From NCBI GenBank assembly GCA_037176885.1, contig JAWWNJ010000098.1, positions 434,001 to 498,000 on the forward strand: a DNA stretch of 64,000 bases, given 5' to 3'. The stretch comes from Favolaschia claudopus. Its lineage: Eukaryota > Basidiomycota > Agaricomycetes > Agaricales > Mycenaceae. Each line of letters starts with the position of its first letter. Position 1 is the first letter of the stretch. The notes under the pieces are model-generated. The model saw only the letters and a program-made list of their open reading frames with translations. It searched no databases and had not been told where the DNA came from. This document shows, in pieces, positions 11,118 to 20,975 of this stretch. Both the position numbers and the translations under genes were made by a program.

Positions 11118-11302
11118 TGTCAGGGGACTCCACAGCTATGACGTCCTTTGACTTGGGCAGAAGTTCTCTGTCTCCAAGACATCATGCTGTGTGCTCACTT
11201 ATGTCATATCTTACGTCACCTCTTGTATATAAGTAGTCCGCTGGGGATCTCTGATCCCCAGGTTTGTTACCGACTTGGCTCCTGGGCCCTTCTCCCCTTA
11301 CA
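11118..11302 (+). repeat. 3' LTR of the KH-encoding element
   Basis: 185 bp, matching 9720-9900 except for CCAAG replacing one base in the CTGTCT-GACATC region and a T-to-C change in TTGTTATCG. High similarity between the LTRs implies recent insertion. Confidence 0.9.
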
Positions 11303-11307
11303 CTCAG

Positions 11308-12388
11308 TCTGTAGAAAAAGACACATGGCAATGGAACCAGAAATTTCTTGTGCTTGACTCCAGTGTGGGAGCTGCACAGACAAAAAACAGACAACTTTTG
11401 CTCTCTGTCCCTTCATCCGAAATTTATCCTCTTGCCCCCAATGTCTCACAGGACAATGATATTGAGAAATCAACATGGACAATCACATCCTCACAATTAG
11501 AGGAAACCAAAGATTTCGCTTGGGAAATGCTGGATCCAGAAAATGACGATATTGCCACTCGAATCAATAATCTCCCTGAGGTGAACAACTTATCTGTGCC
11601 TTACCGGGCTCTGGATGGTAAGCAAGCTTCTTGAAGTATGTACTATCTTAACTATGAATGCCAGGCAATAAATCTTTTTGTGTCAACATACCATCTCATG
11701 TGCGGTTGACACCGAAGTTAGATGCAAAAGAACTGGTTGAATGTAAACTTTGTCATGCGACCATAAAATTGAATGGTATGCGCAACCACGTTGGCCACCA
11801 CATTCTCTTTGCCATGCGCAACAAACATGACCCTAAACTCTCGCCTGATACCAGTGCGGGCTGGAAGGCGAATGTCACACACAATTGACTTCTAACAAAA
11901 AAACCCGCACCACAGTACAGATCACATCTAACTGTTCTTACCATTATGCAAAAATGATGTACAAAGCTGCCAAGACCTCCACTGAGGCATCACCATGCAC
12001 AAATGTTCCTCTACAATGCCCATTATGCCCTATTTCAAAATCTGGCAACCGAAAAACCATCTGGAAATATAATGCTGTTTTTCACCTTATTTCCGAACAC
12101 TCAACATCAGGTAAAACACCGCCAAAGGTCCCTCCTCAATTTTGGATAGAGACTCATATTCGACATGCTGAGGAACAAGCTTTGGGCATAACAGATGATG
12201 AGACTTCCAGATTCAGAACTGAATACACAATTCCAAACAGTGATGCAGTCGATGGATGGGAGTCATATGAAGATGAAGTGTTAACACCCTTTGGAAGTCC
12301 GGAGAAAAAGGGCAGGGAGAGGTCAGATACACAATCCACTTCTCACTCTGTTGCACATAAACATAAACAGATAAAATTAAGCCAATAA
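11308..12388 (+). pseudogene. Transposon-encoded protein, C-terminal multi-zinc-finger part
   Basis: Continues the 9719 frame directly after the LTR element and its CTCAG duplication. The first exon runs to 11620; an intron GTAAGC...GCCAG leads into 11667-11888. Cys/His clusters follow in order: CKLCHATIKLNGMRNHVGHH, then (after a one-base frame slip near 11850) CGLEGECHTQ, then CSYHY, CPLCP and WKYNAVFHLISEH. The same order is known to me from a widespread but unnamed mushroom transposon protein family. The tail after 12240 is acidic and then Lys/His-rich. Likely DNA or zinc binding; no catalytic residues were identified. Confidence 0.55.
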
Positions 12389-12403
12389 ATGTAATTTTGT
12401 ACG

Positions 12404-12612
12404 CATAAATACATTACTAGTATCACAGAAGCATAAAGGAACATGTTGAGGGCAAGAATAACCGTCGAGAAACGGCCCAAAACGCGTCAGAGGTTGAAGA
12501 TTGGCGCGAGGACGCGTTGTTACGTGACCTGACAGCGGGATCAATGGCCATCACAAACACGAACATACTGCGAGGGTCAGGTTTTGATGGCGCTTGACAG
12601 ATCGCCCCTTGG
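12404..12612 (-). repeat. Right terminal inverted repeat of the 6.7-12.6 kb transposon
   Basis: Reverse complement of 6731-6939. It starts 15 bp after the stop codon of the last ORF. Confidence 0.9.
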
Positions 12613-12698
12613 ACCCGACCCCAGGGACCTCTAAGGGTTCATAAGCCTTAAGCCTTAATCTGGGGTTATGGGGTTAATTTTCTTTTTAGGAAATATTT

Positions 12699-13216
12699 TC
12701 ACACAGTCAAATTGTTCCGCAAAATGCCTAACTTATGTACTGCCATGATAGTGTCAACAACCTCTAAAATGCGAGTGGAGGCCCTCAAACCAGTCCTCCT
12801 GGTACGAACAGAGTCAGCGTTGTCGGCAACAAATGCAAGTTGTTCCCAATATTGGGCTCGCACTGCCGCAGCATCCTCGAGTGCAGATTTTGAGGTGTAT
12901 GGGCATGCACATTCAACATTGCCACCACCAAGGATATGGTCCATCCAGGAATATTGGGTGCCTTCTACGGACCCTGCTCTTATGCAAGCTAAATAAGATT
13001 CAACGCAAAATTCTCGGCAAGACTTGATGAGTACGCACCGTCACGAAATGACTGCCCATGCTGCTGCCAATCCATGCTGTCATAGATGCCGGCTTCTACC
13101 AACAATTCCCTCTCATGTTTTACGCATCCCTTACAATATGTAGGGGAAGGGCTGGCTGCAGTTCGGTTGGTAGTCTGAACTAGCTCAATGAAATGAGCCT
13201 GCATTGGACTGGACAT
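12699..13216 (-). CDS. Small zinc-binding protein, BED/hAT-like N-terminus
   Basis: Two exons on the minus strand: 13216-13039 and 12973-12699, joined over a 65-nt GTGCGT...GCAG intron, give about 150 residues. MSSPMQAHFIELVQ precedes CKGCVKHERELL; the second exon has a VECACPY motif followed by an alanine-rich helix (ALEDAAAVRAQYWEQLAF). Cys-x2-Cys then Cys-x-Cys-Pro matches the zinc-binding leader of mushroom hAT-like transposase proteins. The catalytic and dimerisation parts are absent, so this is probably a truncated transposase start. TAAGGC-rich inverted text flanks it (12630-12660 and 13325-13390). Confidence 0.45.
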
Positions 13217-13442
13217 GGCGGGAGAGAGCAAAATAAAAAGCCAAGCCAAGCTTCCTCGGCGATCAATCGATCGATAGCCGGAGCAGCGGCCCGAGACCTT
13301 AAGAACTTATAAGCTCGGCGGCCGTTGCTCTAAGGGTTATGATAAGGCCTTAATAACCCTTAACGCAATTAAGGCCTTATCCCTTAGGGCCAACACTGCG
13401 ATGTAAACTACATCACGGGAATTTTACATTGTGAAATACGTA

Positions 13443-13713
13443 ATTTACATCCAGGGTCTCAACCTCCATGTAAAATAGCGTAAAATATTGAATGAGGCAG
13501 AAGCTCAAAAGCGCTCACAAACGACTGGAATCAGCCTTCAGGATTTCAGAGACAGGTTCAAGAGCAACTTTGAATCCAATTCCAGTGCATTTCTTACAGA
13601 TCAATCGTTCGGCACCGTTCGGCACACTTTTGGCCAGCGAAAACGATTTTTTGTTTTAGACCCTGGGAGCGTGGGAATTTTGAAACCATTTCCAGGACGT
13701 TTCTGACTTGGAG
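13443..13713 (+). repeat. Duplicated segment, copy 1
   Basis: About 271 bp, repeated almost exactly starting at 13769. The second copy is broken after AATTCCAG by the hAT element and resumes at 15860. One copy of AATTCCAG remains uninterrupted here (13579-13586 region), so this is the empty site for that insertion. No coding function is evident. Confidence 0.85.
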
Positions 13714-14060
13714 CGACGACGACGACCACAGAGGTGATATGCTAGAGAGAGAAGACGGGCGGGGACCCATTTACATCCAGGGTCTCAACCTCCATGTAAA
13801 ATAGCGTAAAATATTGAATGAGGCAGAAGCTCAAAAGCGCTCACAAACGACTGGAATCAGCCTTCAGGATTTCAGAGACAGGTTCAAGAGCAACTTTGAA
13901 TCCAATTCCAGCAAGGGGTGGCGGAAACTGGATTGATGGACCATGACTACCCACTGGTAGTAGTCGATCTAGTATCCGGGGTCCGCGAAAAGAGGTTTTG
14001 GTGGTCATTTTCACGAAGTTCTTGAATATCTCGTTAGTGCCCACTGGTTCTACTGGTATA

Positions 14061-14439
14061 CAGCCGTTTTGGAAACAATATACGGGTTTCGATTGAGTGG
14101 TGCTCATTCATTTGTGCTTACGTTTGTTGACGATTCTGTCATCGGCAAAGCCGGGAGCACCACTTTGTGGGGCGTTGCCGTACCACATCAAGTGCCGCTG
14201 GTCCCTTGTTTTGGGCCTTGCTCGCAAGTCATGGCCCTGTCGAGCTCTGGGCAAGTAGCAGCTGAGTCTTGATCCTCAGTTCTGTTAACCCCCTGTTTTT
14301 TTCCTGGTGTTCTTTGGGTGGCGGAAGCGAAAATCAGATTCGGCTGAAGTGGAGCTGGTAACGGGAAGCAAAACAAAGGTAAGCACAAACGAATGAGCAC
14401 CACTTGATCAAAACCCGTATATTGTTTCCAAAACGGCTG
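14061..14439. mobile_element. Tc1/mariner-type MITE (CAGCCGTTTTGG family)
   Basis: Inverted arms of about 60 bp start CAGCCGTTTTGGAAACAATA. TA lies on each side (14059-14060, 14440-14441). It is nested in the hAT element and non-coding. Confidence 0.85.
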
Positions 14440-14710
14440 TAAAGCACACCATGTGGTTTGGAGTGCTTGACTGCGCTATAATATGTATCTACATGATTTT
14501 AATAGGCCCGGTATCCTCCCTTATTCACTCGAAGAAAGTTGCTGGAAAGTTGACAGCGTTTGATGGCAACGGCACTTTGACAGCTTTTGACAGCACTATG
14601 ACATAAGAACACGCTCGCACTTTTGCCTCTCGCATTCTTTACTCGCATTGAGAGCACCAGAACATCCAGAGATGTTTGAGAAATGTGCCAAAACAAGCTA
14701 AACTATCATA

Positions 14711-15565
14711 TTAGAGAGGTTGTGCAAGCGACCCAGGTCGCTTTTTGACCGTTCAGATTTCCGCAGCGATGAATACCAGGTGTAAGATCTAAGCGACCTA
14801 AAAGAGTACTGTAGCACTTTGTATGGGTGAAACAGACCCTCGAGCGTGACTGGAAACGCTACGCATGGAAACCAGAAACGGCCTCAGCGTTATGCGTGAC
14901 ATCATAGAATTTTGGAAACGGGCGGGCAAACACCGATAAAATCTATTTCCAAACGTTGAACGGATTCTGGGCAATTTTTAGCTCTCGTTTATGCTTTCTT
15001 TGTATCCATAGCCCTTTGTGATTGCATTTCTCCTGTTACGGGCTCCGTAATACACCTTTTTTCTTTTTCATGAACACTGCGCCGTGGCGCACGCTCAGAC
15101 ACCTAAACCAGCGACGGGTCCACCACAAGCCCTCTTCGAGCGACTAGTTAAACTGTATACCTCGGCCAGCTTCTGGTACACCTTCCCAGCACCTTGCCCG
15201 TGGTCTCCGATGCCCCGTACCGGTTCTATCTTGACGAAGATTGTAGAGAGTGATTGAGTGCAGTGAGGAGGAGGAGGGTTATAGCCAAGTTATAGCAGTA
15301 GATTCAGCTAGATTTTACAGCCACAAACATGATAATTCGACATCTTTGTATGTCACGCAGTCCTCAGGGAAACCACCCGACCGTTATGCGTTACCGTTGA
15401 AACGAAACAGGGCGGGCGTTACGCGTTACGTTTCACCCATACAAAGCGCTACAGTATTGTCCTAGGACATTCCTAGGTCGCTGGGATTTCACATCAGAGA
15501 CTGCTCCCTGTGGAGAGCTGAGCGGTTCAATAGCGACCTGGGTCGCTCGCAAAACCTCCCTATTA
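14711..15565. mobile_element. PIF-like MITE (TTAGAGAGGTTGTGC family)
   Basis: Arms contain GCGACCCAGGTCGC, itself palindromic, and AGCGACCTA. TTA is present at both ends (14711-14713, 15563-15565). It is split by the CTGTAGC MITE at 14809-15454, which accounts for most of its length. Confidence 0.7.
14809..15454. mobile_element. Tc1/mariner-type MITE (CTGTAGC family), copy 1
   Basis: Termini CTGTAGCACTTTGTATGGGTGAAAC and complement are TA-flanked (14807-14808, 15455-15456). Subterminal GTTACGCGTTACG occurs as in the 170-bp relative at 62527-62696. About 646 bp, non-coding. Confidence 0.78.
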
Positions 15566-15859
15566 CCTTGAAAATGAGTGTGAGATTCTCAATCTCTGGC
15601 AACTGGCCTATGCTTGGTGCCATTCTGCTTTGATTTTACGACCTAAACTGCATTTCGGTTCTCAAAAACCTTACTGTATAGTTTCCAGAGTGTTATGTAT
15701 TTAGTTACCGTCGATATATTGCCACTAACGGTGACTAGCCGCTCAACTTGCCCACTTTCTGCTATCGTATTCAGCTGATTGCCGACTGGTGGTGGTGGGT
15801 CTGGTTTCCGGGGTCTTGACAGGAAGGTTTTGGAGAACTTTTGTTACCGCCACCCCTTG

Positions 15860-15997
15860 AATTCCAGTGCATTTGTTACAGATCAATCGTTCGGCACCGT
15901 TCGGCACACTTTTGGCCAGCGAAAACGATTTTTTTTTTTAGACCCTGGGAGCGTGGGAATTTTGAAACCATTTCCAGGACGTTTCTGACTTGGAGCG
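15860..15997 (+). repeat. Duplicated segment, copy 2 (right part)
   Basis: Continues the copy interrupted at 13911. It matches 13579-13713 with few differences, mainly the length of a T run in the ACGATTTTT tract. The left part of this copy is 13769-13911. Confidence 0.85.
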
Positions 15998-17332
15998 GCC
16001 TGTCTAATATCCCAAGATCTCCACAATCAAGTCAGATTTTTCAAGGCAAAATTAAATCTCTTCAGCCATGATCCAGTAATCTCTAATTTTCCGAAATTTC
16101 CCAAGTCCTGCAACCAGACTGCAAAAAATGATTCCATTAATTATGCTTTCAGTGCCAAGGCTCCACTAAATTTTCCATGACAAGCCCTTTCTGAAATTCT
16201 GACTGTCCGCAGTCAAGTAACTTTTAAAATATCTGGGGGTGAGTTAACCGCTTGAGTAGTATCCAACCTAAGATTCCATGATTTATCCCAAGAGTCAATT
16301 GGTAGAAATTACGACGAGCAAAATTTCTCCCATTCAATTCTTTTCCATATCCTCCTCATTAGCCCTCTGCCCTTTATCCTTTCTATTTCTGCGCTTGTGA
16401 GGGCAATGGTTTCTGCCTAGACTTGTTCTCGGAGATTTCTGCACTAGTTACAAACTCTTTCCAGTTGTTTGCTTTTCCCTTCATTGAACCATCTAGAGAC
16501 CCAATTCATTCACCATGAGCTCCTGCATCTGTTTCATTTGCAGAGACAGAGCATTAAGAACTTGTGCAACTTCATTATCCTTTTTTGAAGTAGCCCGAAG
16601 GGTTGGTTGAGCAACCCTTGTGCTATTTTGTTGGTCAAGTTGAATTGCCCTTTCTTCTTGATCATGATGAGGCACGACAACTTTAGTAGCATAGGCGCTC
16701 GCGAACACCTATTGATGGCGCTTAACGCCTATTTTCCTCACCGAACGCCTATTCCCTGTATCGAGCGCTAATCCCCGTTGCCGACGCAGACCTTTTGAAG
16801 GCATATTCTGGAAATATTCAGTTAAATTCGATTAAATATTAGGATTAGAGTACATTATGGGCTGGACGCGTATTTAATCATAATGTTCCAGCTTTAATTG
16901 TCGCCGCCGTCATGCGACGCGTTCAAATTCCTCGCAGTGAATTCGGGCAAAATCAGATAATTTTTTCCGAGTTCACTACAATAAAACATTACAAAGTCAT
17001 GTACTCTATTCAAAAACCAGTAGGTATGTACGTAGCGAATTCAATGGAATAAAACTTCAAGGGCTCGTTTTTACAATGACTCTGCCCATCGTTACCCCTG
17101 AACAATTCCGAAACGAAGTCAGAAAACGCGGAAAGAGACAAGTACGCACACTGCGACGTATTCGAACTCCATGCAGCTATAACCCATTCCCGCATCCACG
17201 TTTCTGAAGTTGAAGTCTTAGAATACCCGAATGTAGGAGGTGGCAAAAGGCGCGGAACCGATTGGCACGAATGAGTCGGAGTTGTCGTGGCAGAAATAGT
17301 AGAAAAAGCCGCACCTTAAAACCTTCCTTTGA
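15998..17332. other. Intergenic, no supported gene
   Basis: No convincing gene. A minus-strand frame at 16493-16708 has a coiled-coil-like end (VAQVLNALSLQMKQMQELMV) and may be a gag relic, but nothing supports it further. Short direct repeats of AACGCCTATT occur at 16700-16780. No 5' LTR matching the Gypsy element was found here. Confidence 0.5.
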
Positions 17333-18613
17333 CTTTCCCTGCTGCTCACTACACCTCCCGACAACCCAAACCCTTTTTCAACCGCCGTTGGAGAGCTCAT
17401 CGGCCGCTGGATCCTGGAGACTCGTTCCCCGAATGCTGCAAGGACGTGGAACGAACAAGATTTGTGCTTGATTGAGCCAATAAGAAAATTGAGCAAAGAA
17501 ATCACCAAACTGTCAGGCGCGAGCTCAGCTCGCCGTGGAAGGGACAAGATTCGTAGTTCGGCTACGTTGTCCTCGACCCTATTGAATAATGGCGCTGAGA
17601 TGATGTCCATGATCGAGGGGATGGGTAAGTAGAGAGGAGAAGGGAAGGAAAGGAAAGGGTTGGGCAAGGTTGGGGGAGGAAGAGAAGTGGACGTACAGAC
17701 CGGAACCGCCGCACCATTCGTTAACAACACAGCCGACGCTGTTCTCGATGAACAGCTTGTTAACTTGAATACTCCTCCTCGCTCCGTCCATTCCCCTATC
17801 CCATCTGTTGTCGATGAGAGCTTCCTCGCTGAAGAGCTCATGGAGTTTGCTGGACCATGCCACAGCATAGACATCGATCATACCGTACCTATCGCCAGGC
17901 ATACGATGAATCTTCCGACCTTCCTACCCTCACGCACTCTATCCACCAAGTTCCCTGACCTTGTTCCTCGCCGTACCCAGGCATTGGAATTTGGTGCCAC
18001 TGCGTTCGCAAAAGGGTTGCTTCGCAATCCGAAACCTGCGACTTGAAAAATGTTCAACTCCACATTCCGCAAGGAACTTGAACAACTCACTGTTGCTGTC
18101 TCTTCCGTTGAAGTTGCACAGATTGTGGATAACGGTGGAAAGGCATACCGTCTACAGATGGTATCGTGGTGGGGTTTCTGGAAGAGATTGGATGATCTCC
18201 GCAAACGCTCCCAGGATGCTATTGTGGCACTAGGTGGAAGGTTTGGCATGCCAAATGTGCCTACATGGGGACGCAGCGAGGATCCGCAAGCTTTCTACTC
18301 CGCAAACGAGTTTGAAATACTTGCGATCTGCTTTCGTGCTGAGGTGGAACACTACTTGGTGCTCCTGGACGAACGCTACGATTTCCTGAGCGATGAACCT
18401 CGCGCACCTAGTGAGGAGGCTTTGAGCTACTATCAGCGTTCGTTTAGCGCTGTGGCTCCACGATCAACCCACTCAATCGCGAGCAACTCCTCGTTCGAAG
18501 GTGTGCTTCATCCTGTTTCGACTTCCACTCCTCCTCCTGCGCACAAGCCAACACCAGTCAAACGGGAAGAGAGGGAGGTCAGGATTGAAGTTCATACCAA
18601 TGACGGATGTTGA
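17333..18613 (+). pseudogene. Gypsy Gag, N-terminal part
   Basis: Coding text appears in two exons, about 17333-17624 and from 17688, joined by a 63-nt GTAAGT...AAG intron. After joining, the frame runs through VDVQTGTAAPFVNN. A single TGA at 18044-18046 interrupts it before MFNSTFRKELEQL, and it continues to 18613. There is no ATG at the start, so the N-terminus is missing. Near 18575 the reading frame must change to continue into the capsid frame. No recognisable domain; assigned to Gag by position. Confidence 0.55.
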
Positions 18614-20975
18614 AGAAGTCATTCCCCTTCCTATTCCTCGCGACTCCGTTCCGCCAAAGGCATTCCGCAAAGCTGCCACGCAGGGCTCTGGCTTTCAAGC
18701 TGCTTTTGGACCCCTTACATACAAGGGTGAAAAGCGTGCCAGTGTGAAGCGTGATATCCCGCCTCATATGTCAGGCCTCGGTGTTCAACTTCCATCTCAA
18801 ACCCCGCGACCTTCATCCAGTGCTCGCTTCCGCTCATCCCAAACACCATCTCGGGCCGCAAATCCAAACCCTCCAGATCCGGGTGATGATCCCAGCGACT
18901 CAGAGAATGATCGTCGTGGGAGGAAGCCGGATTATCGTGGATCGAGTCGCGGAAATGGAGGAAACGGTTCAGGAAAACCGCCCTCTCGTCATGCTGGAGC
19001 CGGTGGAGATCCGGGAGATGATTCAGAAGGTTCTGATAATGACGATCGCGGCGGCGGAAGACGTTCAGGTGGTCCTGGCTCCAAATGGAAAGACTTGAAC
19101 GCTTTCGGTCCTGTTGTCGACAAACCGAATGAGAGGAAGTCAGATCGTTACTTCGACATGAAGCTGAAGGAGTCTGATGTGCCTAAATGGGACGGTGACC
19201 CCGATAAGCTCATGCGATGGGTTCAACGGCTGAATGGACTAGCTTCTGAGGGGCCTGTGGCGTGCGAGCAGCTTGGTACTATCGCTCCTCGCTGCCTCAC
19301 CGGAAATGCTGCAAGCTGGTGGTTCGCTTTGGATCCAAGCTATCAGGAAGAAATCCGACAAAACTGGCTCACTTTCCGATATGCCGTTGGAGAATTCTTC
19401 TTGTCCAACACTTGGCTTAATCGCACTCGCGGCAAGGCATTGCGTATGACTTATCGCAATGCTGAACACAGGAAGGAGAGACCGTCTCAATACTTCATGC
19501 GCAAGCGCGAAGTTATCAGCTCAGTCTACGACTTCGATGACGCAGCTATAATTGCAGAAGTCATGAACGGCGCACCTCACAGCTGGCATACCATTCTCGA
19601 CATTCAGAAGTACAGCACGGTTGTTGATTTTCATCGTGCTATCGTGTTCCACGAGGAAACACTGCTTGGTTTACCAACGGACCATGTTGACATGTTCAAG
19701 CAGGCCAATCGTGACATTCAAGCATATAAGTCTCACGAACGACCGGATGCCATGGCTCGCGCTCACCTTGTTGGTTCCTCTCCAACCTTGCCTCCGCCGC
19801 GATTCCCCAAGGACGACAATAATGTTTCGAAAAAGGCTACGCCCGGATCGAAAGGCGCGAGACCTTGTCGTCATTGTGGAAGTGCAATGCATTGGGACAA
19901 CGAATGCAAGTATACGTTCAAAGCAAATAAATTTGCTAGAGCAAATCTTGTGTCAGCAACAACCGAGGACATCCAGGCTCAAGAGGAATACGACGAGCTG
20001 TATTATGGGCTTGATGATGAAGAGGAGGATTTTGAATTGTCCCTTCAGTCTACCGGTCCTTTGAGTTTCCAGGTCAGCGCTGACTTGAAAACTGGGGGGG
20101 ATACTACACCGGCACTGAAGGGTAAAAGCGAGCGTAAAACCTCGCAATCTGCGCGCGTTGAAGAGGTTCAAGAAGAAGAAGACGAACCTTATACCCATCT
20201 GCATCCCAAGTCTCCATTCACCATTCTTGAACCTAATGAAGATTTCATCCCTTCTCCTTCTCAGTCTCCTCCTCCATCTACACCTGCCTTTAATGTTCGC
20301 AATTCTTCTGCGAAGGATATACCCTCGGATACCCTCCACCGCGCTGATTTCTGCCAAGACGAACCTTCAAACGACGAAGACAACTCCGAATATGATTCGA
20401 CTCCGGGTGACTCAACTCCACTTCGAAAACCCGCGTTGAATCGTCGTTCTCGTCAAAGGTTGGCTCGAGAGATTGAAGCGTGCAATTATCGTGTCGTGGA
20501 AACGACCGATTCTTCTCCTGATGCGCCATTGATTGAGTTGCGGAAGCATATGGCACGCCCAGCGGGCAGTACCTTCCTTGGTTCAAGCGCCACGGAAGCG
20601 AACGCAACTGTGGGAAGCCTGACCACGGATCCTATTCCTGTTGTCGTGGATTCCGGTTCAGATATAACTCTGATCTCGCGCAAGACACTGAATTCACTGT
20701 CGAGTCCACCAAGGATTAAGCAGGGTCACCAAGTAAAGCTGATTCAAGTTACCGGAACTTCTGCAATCTCTGGTTTTGTCAGCTGCGACCTCTTTTTCCA
20801 TACGCCGGATGGACCTGTGAAATTTAGTGTTGAAGCCTATGTTGTTGACGGAATGACTACGCCATTCATTCTGGGCAATGACTTCGCCGATCAATACTCA
20901 ATTTCGATTATTCGCGAAGAAGGTTCAACTTATGTATCTCCAATTCGGGGATTCCGGCCGGCGACTTCAAGTTGA
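18576..20975 (+). pseudogene. Gypsy Gag capsid, nucleocapsid and protease
   Basis: One long frame. It contains a low-complexity Ser/Asp/Gly linker (about 18830-19080), then the retrotransposon Gag capsid region (KWDGDPDKLMRWVQRLNGLA, LTGNAASWWFAL, FRYAVGEFFLSNTW). A CCHC knuckle, CRHCGSAMHWDNEC, sits at about 19864. An acidic linker leads to the aspartic protease, VVVDSGSDITLIS (about 20638) with the LGNDFADQY downstream motif. Capsid packages RNA, the knuckle binds nucleic acid, and the protease matures the polyprotein. It ends in SPIRGFRPATSS where the pol frame overlaps. Confidence 0.85.

Larger units (their letters stand above)
9720..11302 (+). mobile_element. Non-autonomous LTR retrotransposon (TRIM-like) encoding a KH domain
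   Basis: Two near-identical LTRs (9720-9900, 181 bp; 11118-11302, 185 bp) begin TGTCAGGGGA and end CCCCTTACA. They differ by a 4-bp indel and one substitution that I can see. The 5-bp duplication CTCAG flanks the element (9715-9719, 11303-11307). A purine tract, AAGAGGGGG, lies just before the 3' LTR. The 1.2-kb interior has no protease, RT or integrase; it encodes a coiled-coil/KH/proline-rich protein, now frameshifted. Movement must have depended on proteins in trans. Its insertion splits the transposon ORF: removing it with one CTCAG copy rejoins the frame. Confidence 0.92.
6731..12612 (+). mobile_element. DNA transposon with about 209-bp terminal inverted repeats
   Basis: The TIRs at 6731-6939 and 12404-12612 read as identical by eye, beginning CCAAGGGGCGATCTGTCAAG. 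Both flanks carry ACCCGA (6725-6730 and 12613-12618), a probable 6-bp target duplication. The interior encodes a split protein: an N-terminal C2 zinc motif, a central region, and a C-terminal set of Cys/His clusters. A 1.58-kb LTR element sits inside; without it and one copy of its 5-bp duplication the transposon is about 4.29 kb. Identical TIRs imply recent movement even though the ORF is disrupted. The superfamily is not certain: long TIRs and a 6-bp TSD do not fit hAT, PIF or Tc1. Confidence 0.85.
13912..15859. mobile_element. hAT-type element with nested MITEs
   Basis: Termini CAAGGGGTGGCGG and CCGCCACCCCTTG form 13-bp perfect inverted repeats, with an 8-bp duplication AATTCCAG on both sides (13904-13911, 15860-15867). 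No transposase was found. The 1948-bp interior holds a TA-flanked MITE (14061-14439) and a TTA-flanked element (14711-15565) that itself encloses another TA-flanked MITE (14809-15454). Confidence 0.88.

Noticed and set aside
17218..17874. Minus-strand 218-codon open frame
   Set aside because: It is antisense to Gypsy gag coding text, whose intron and frame are consistent on the plus strand; no family features.
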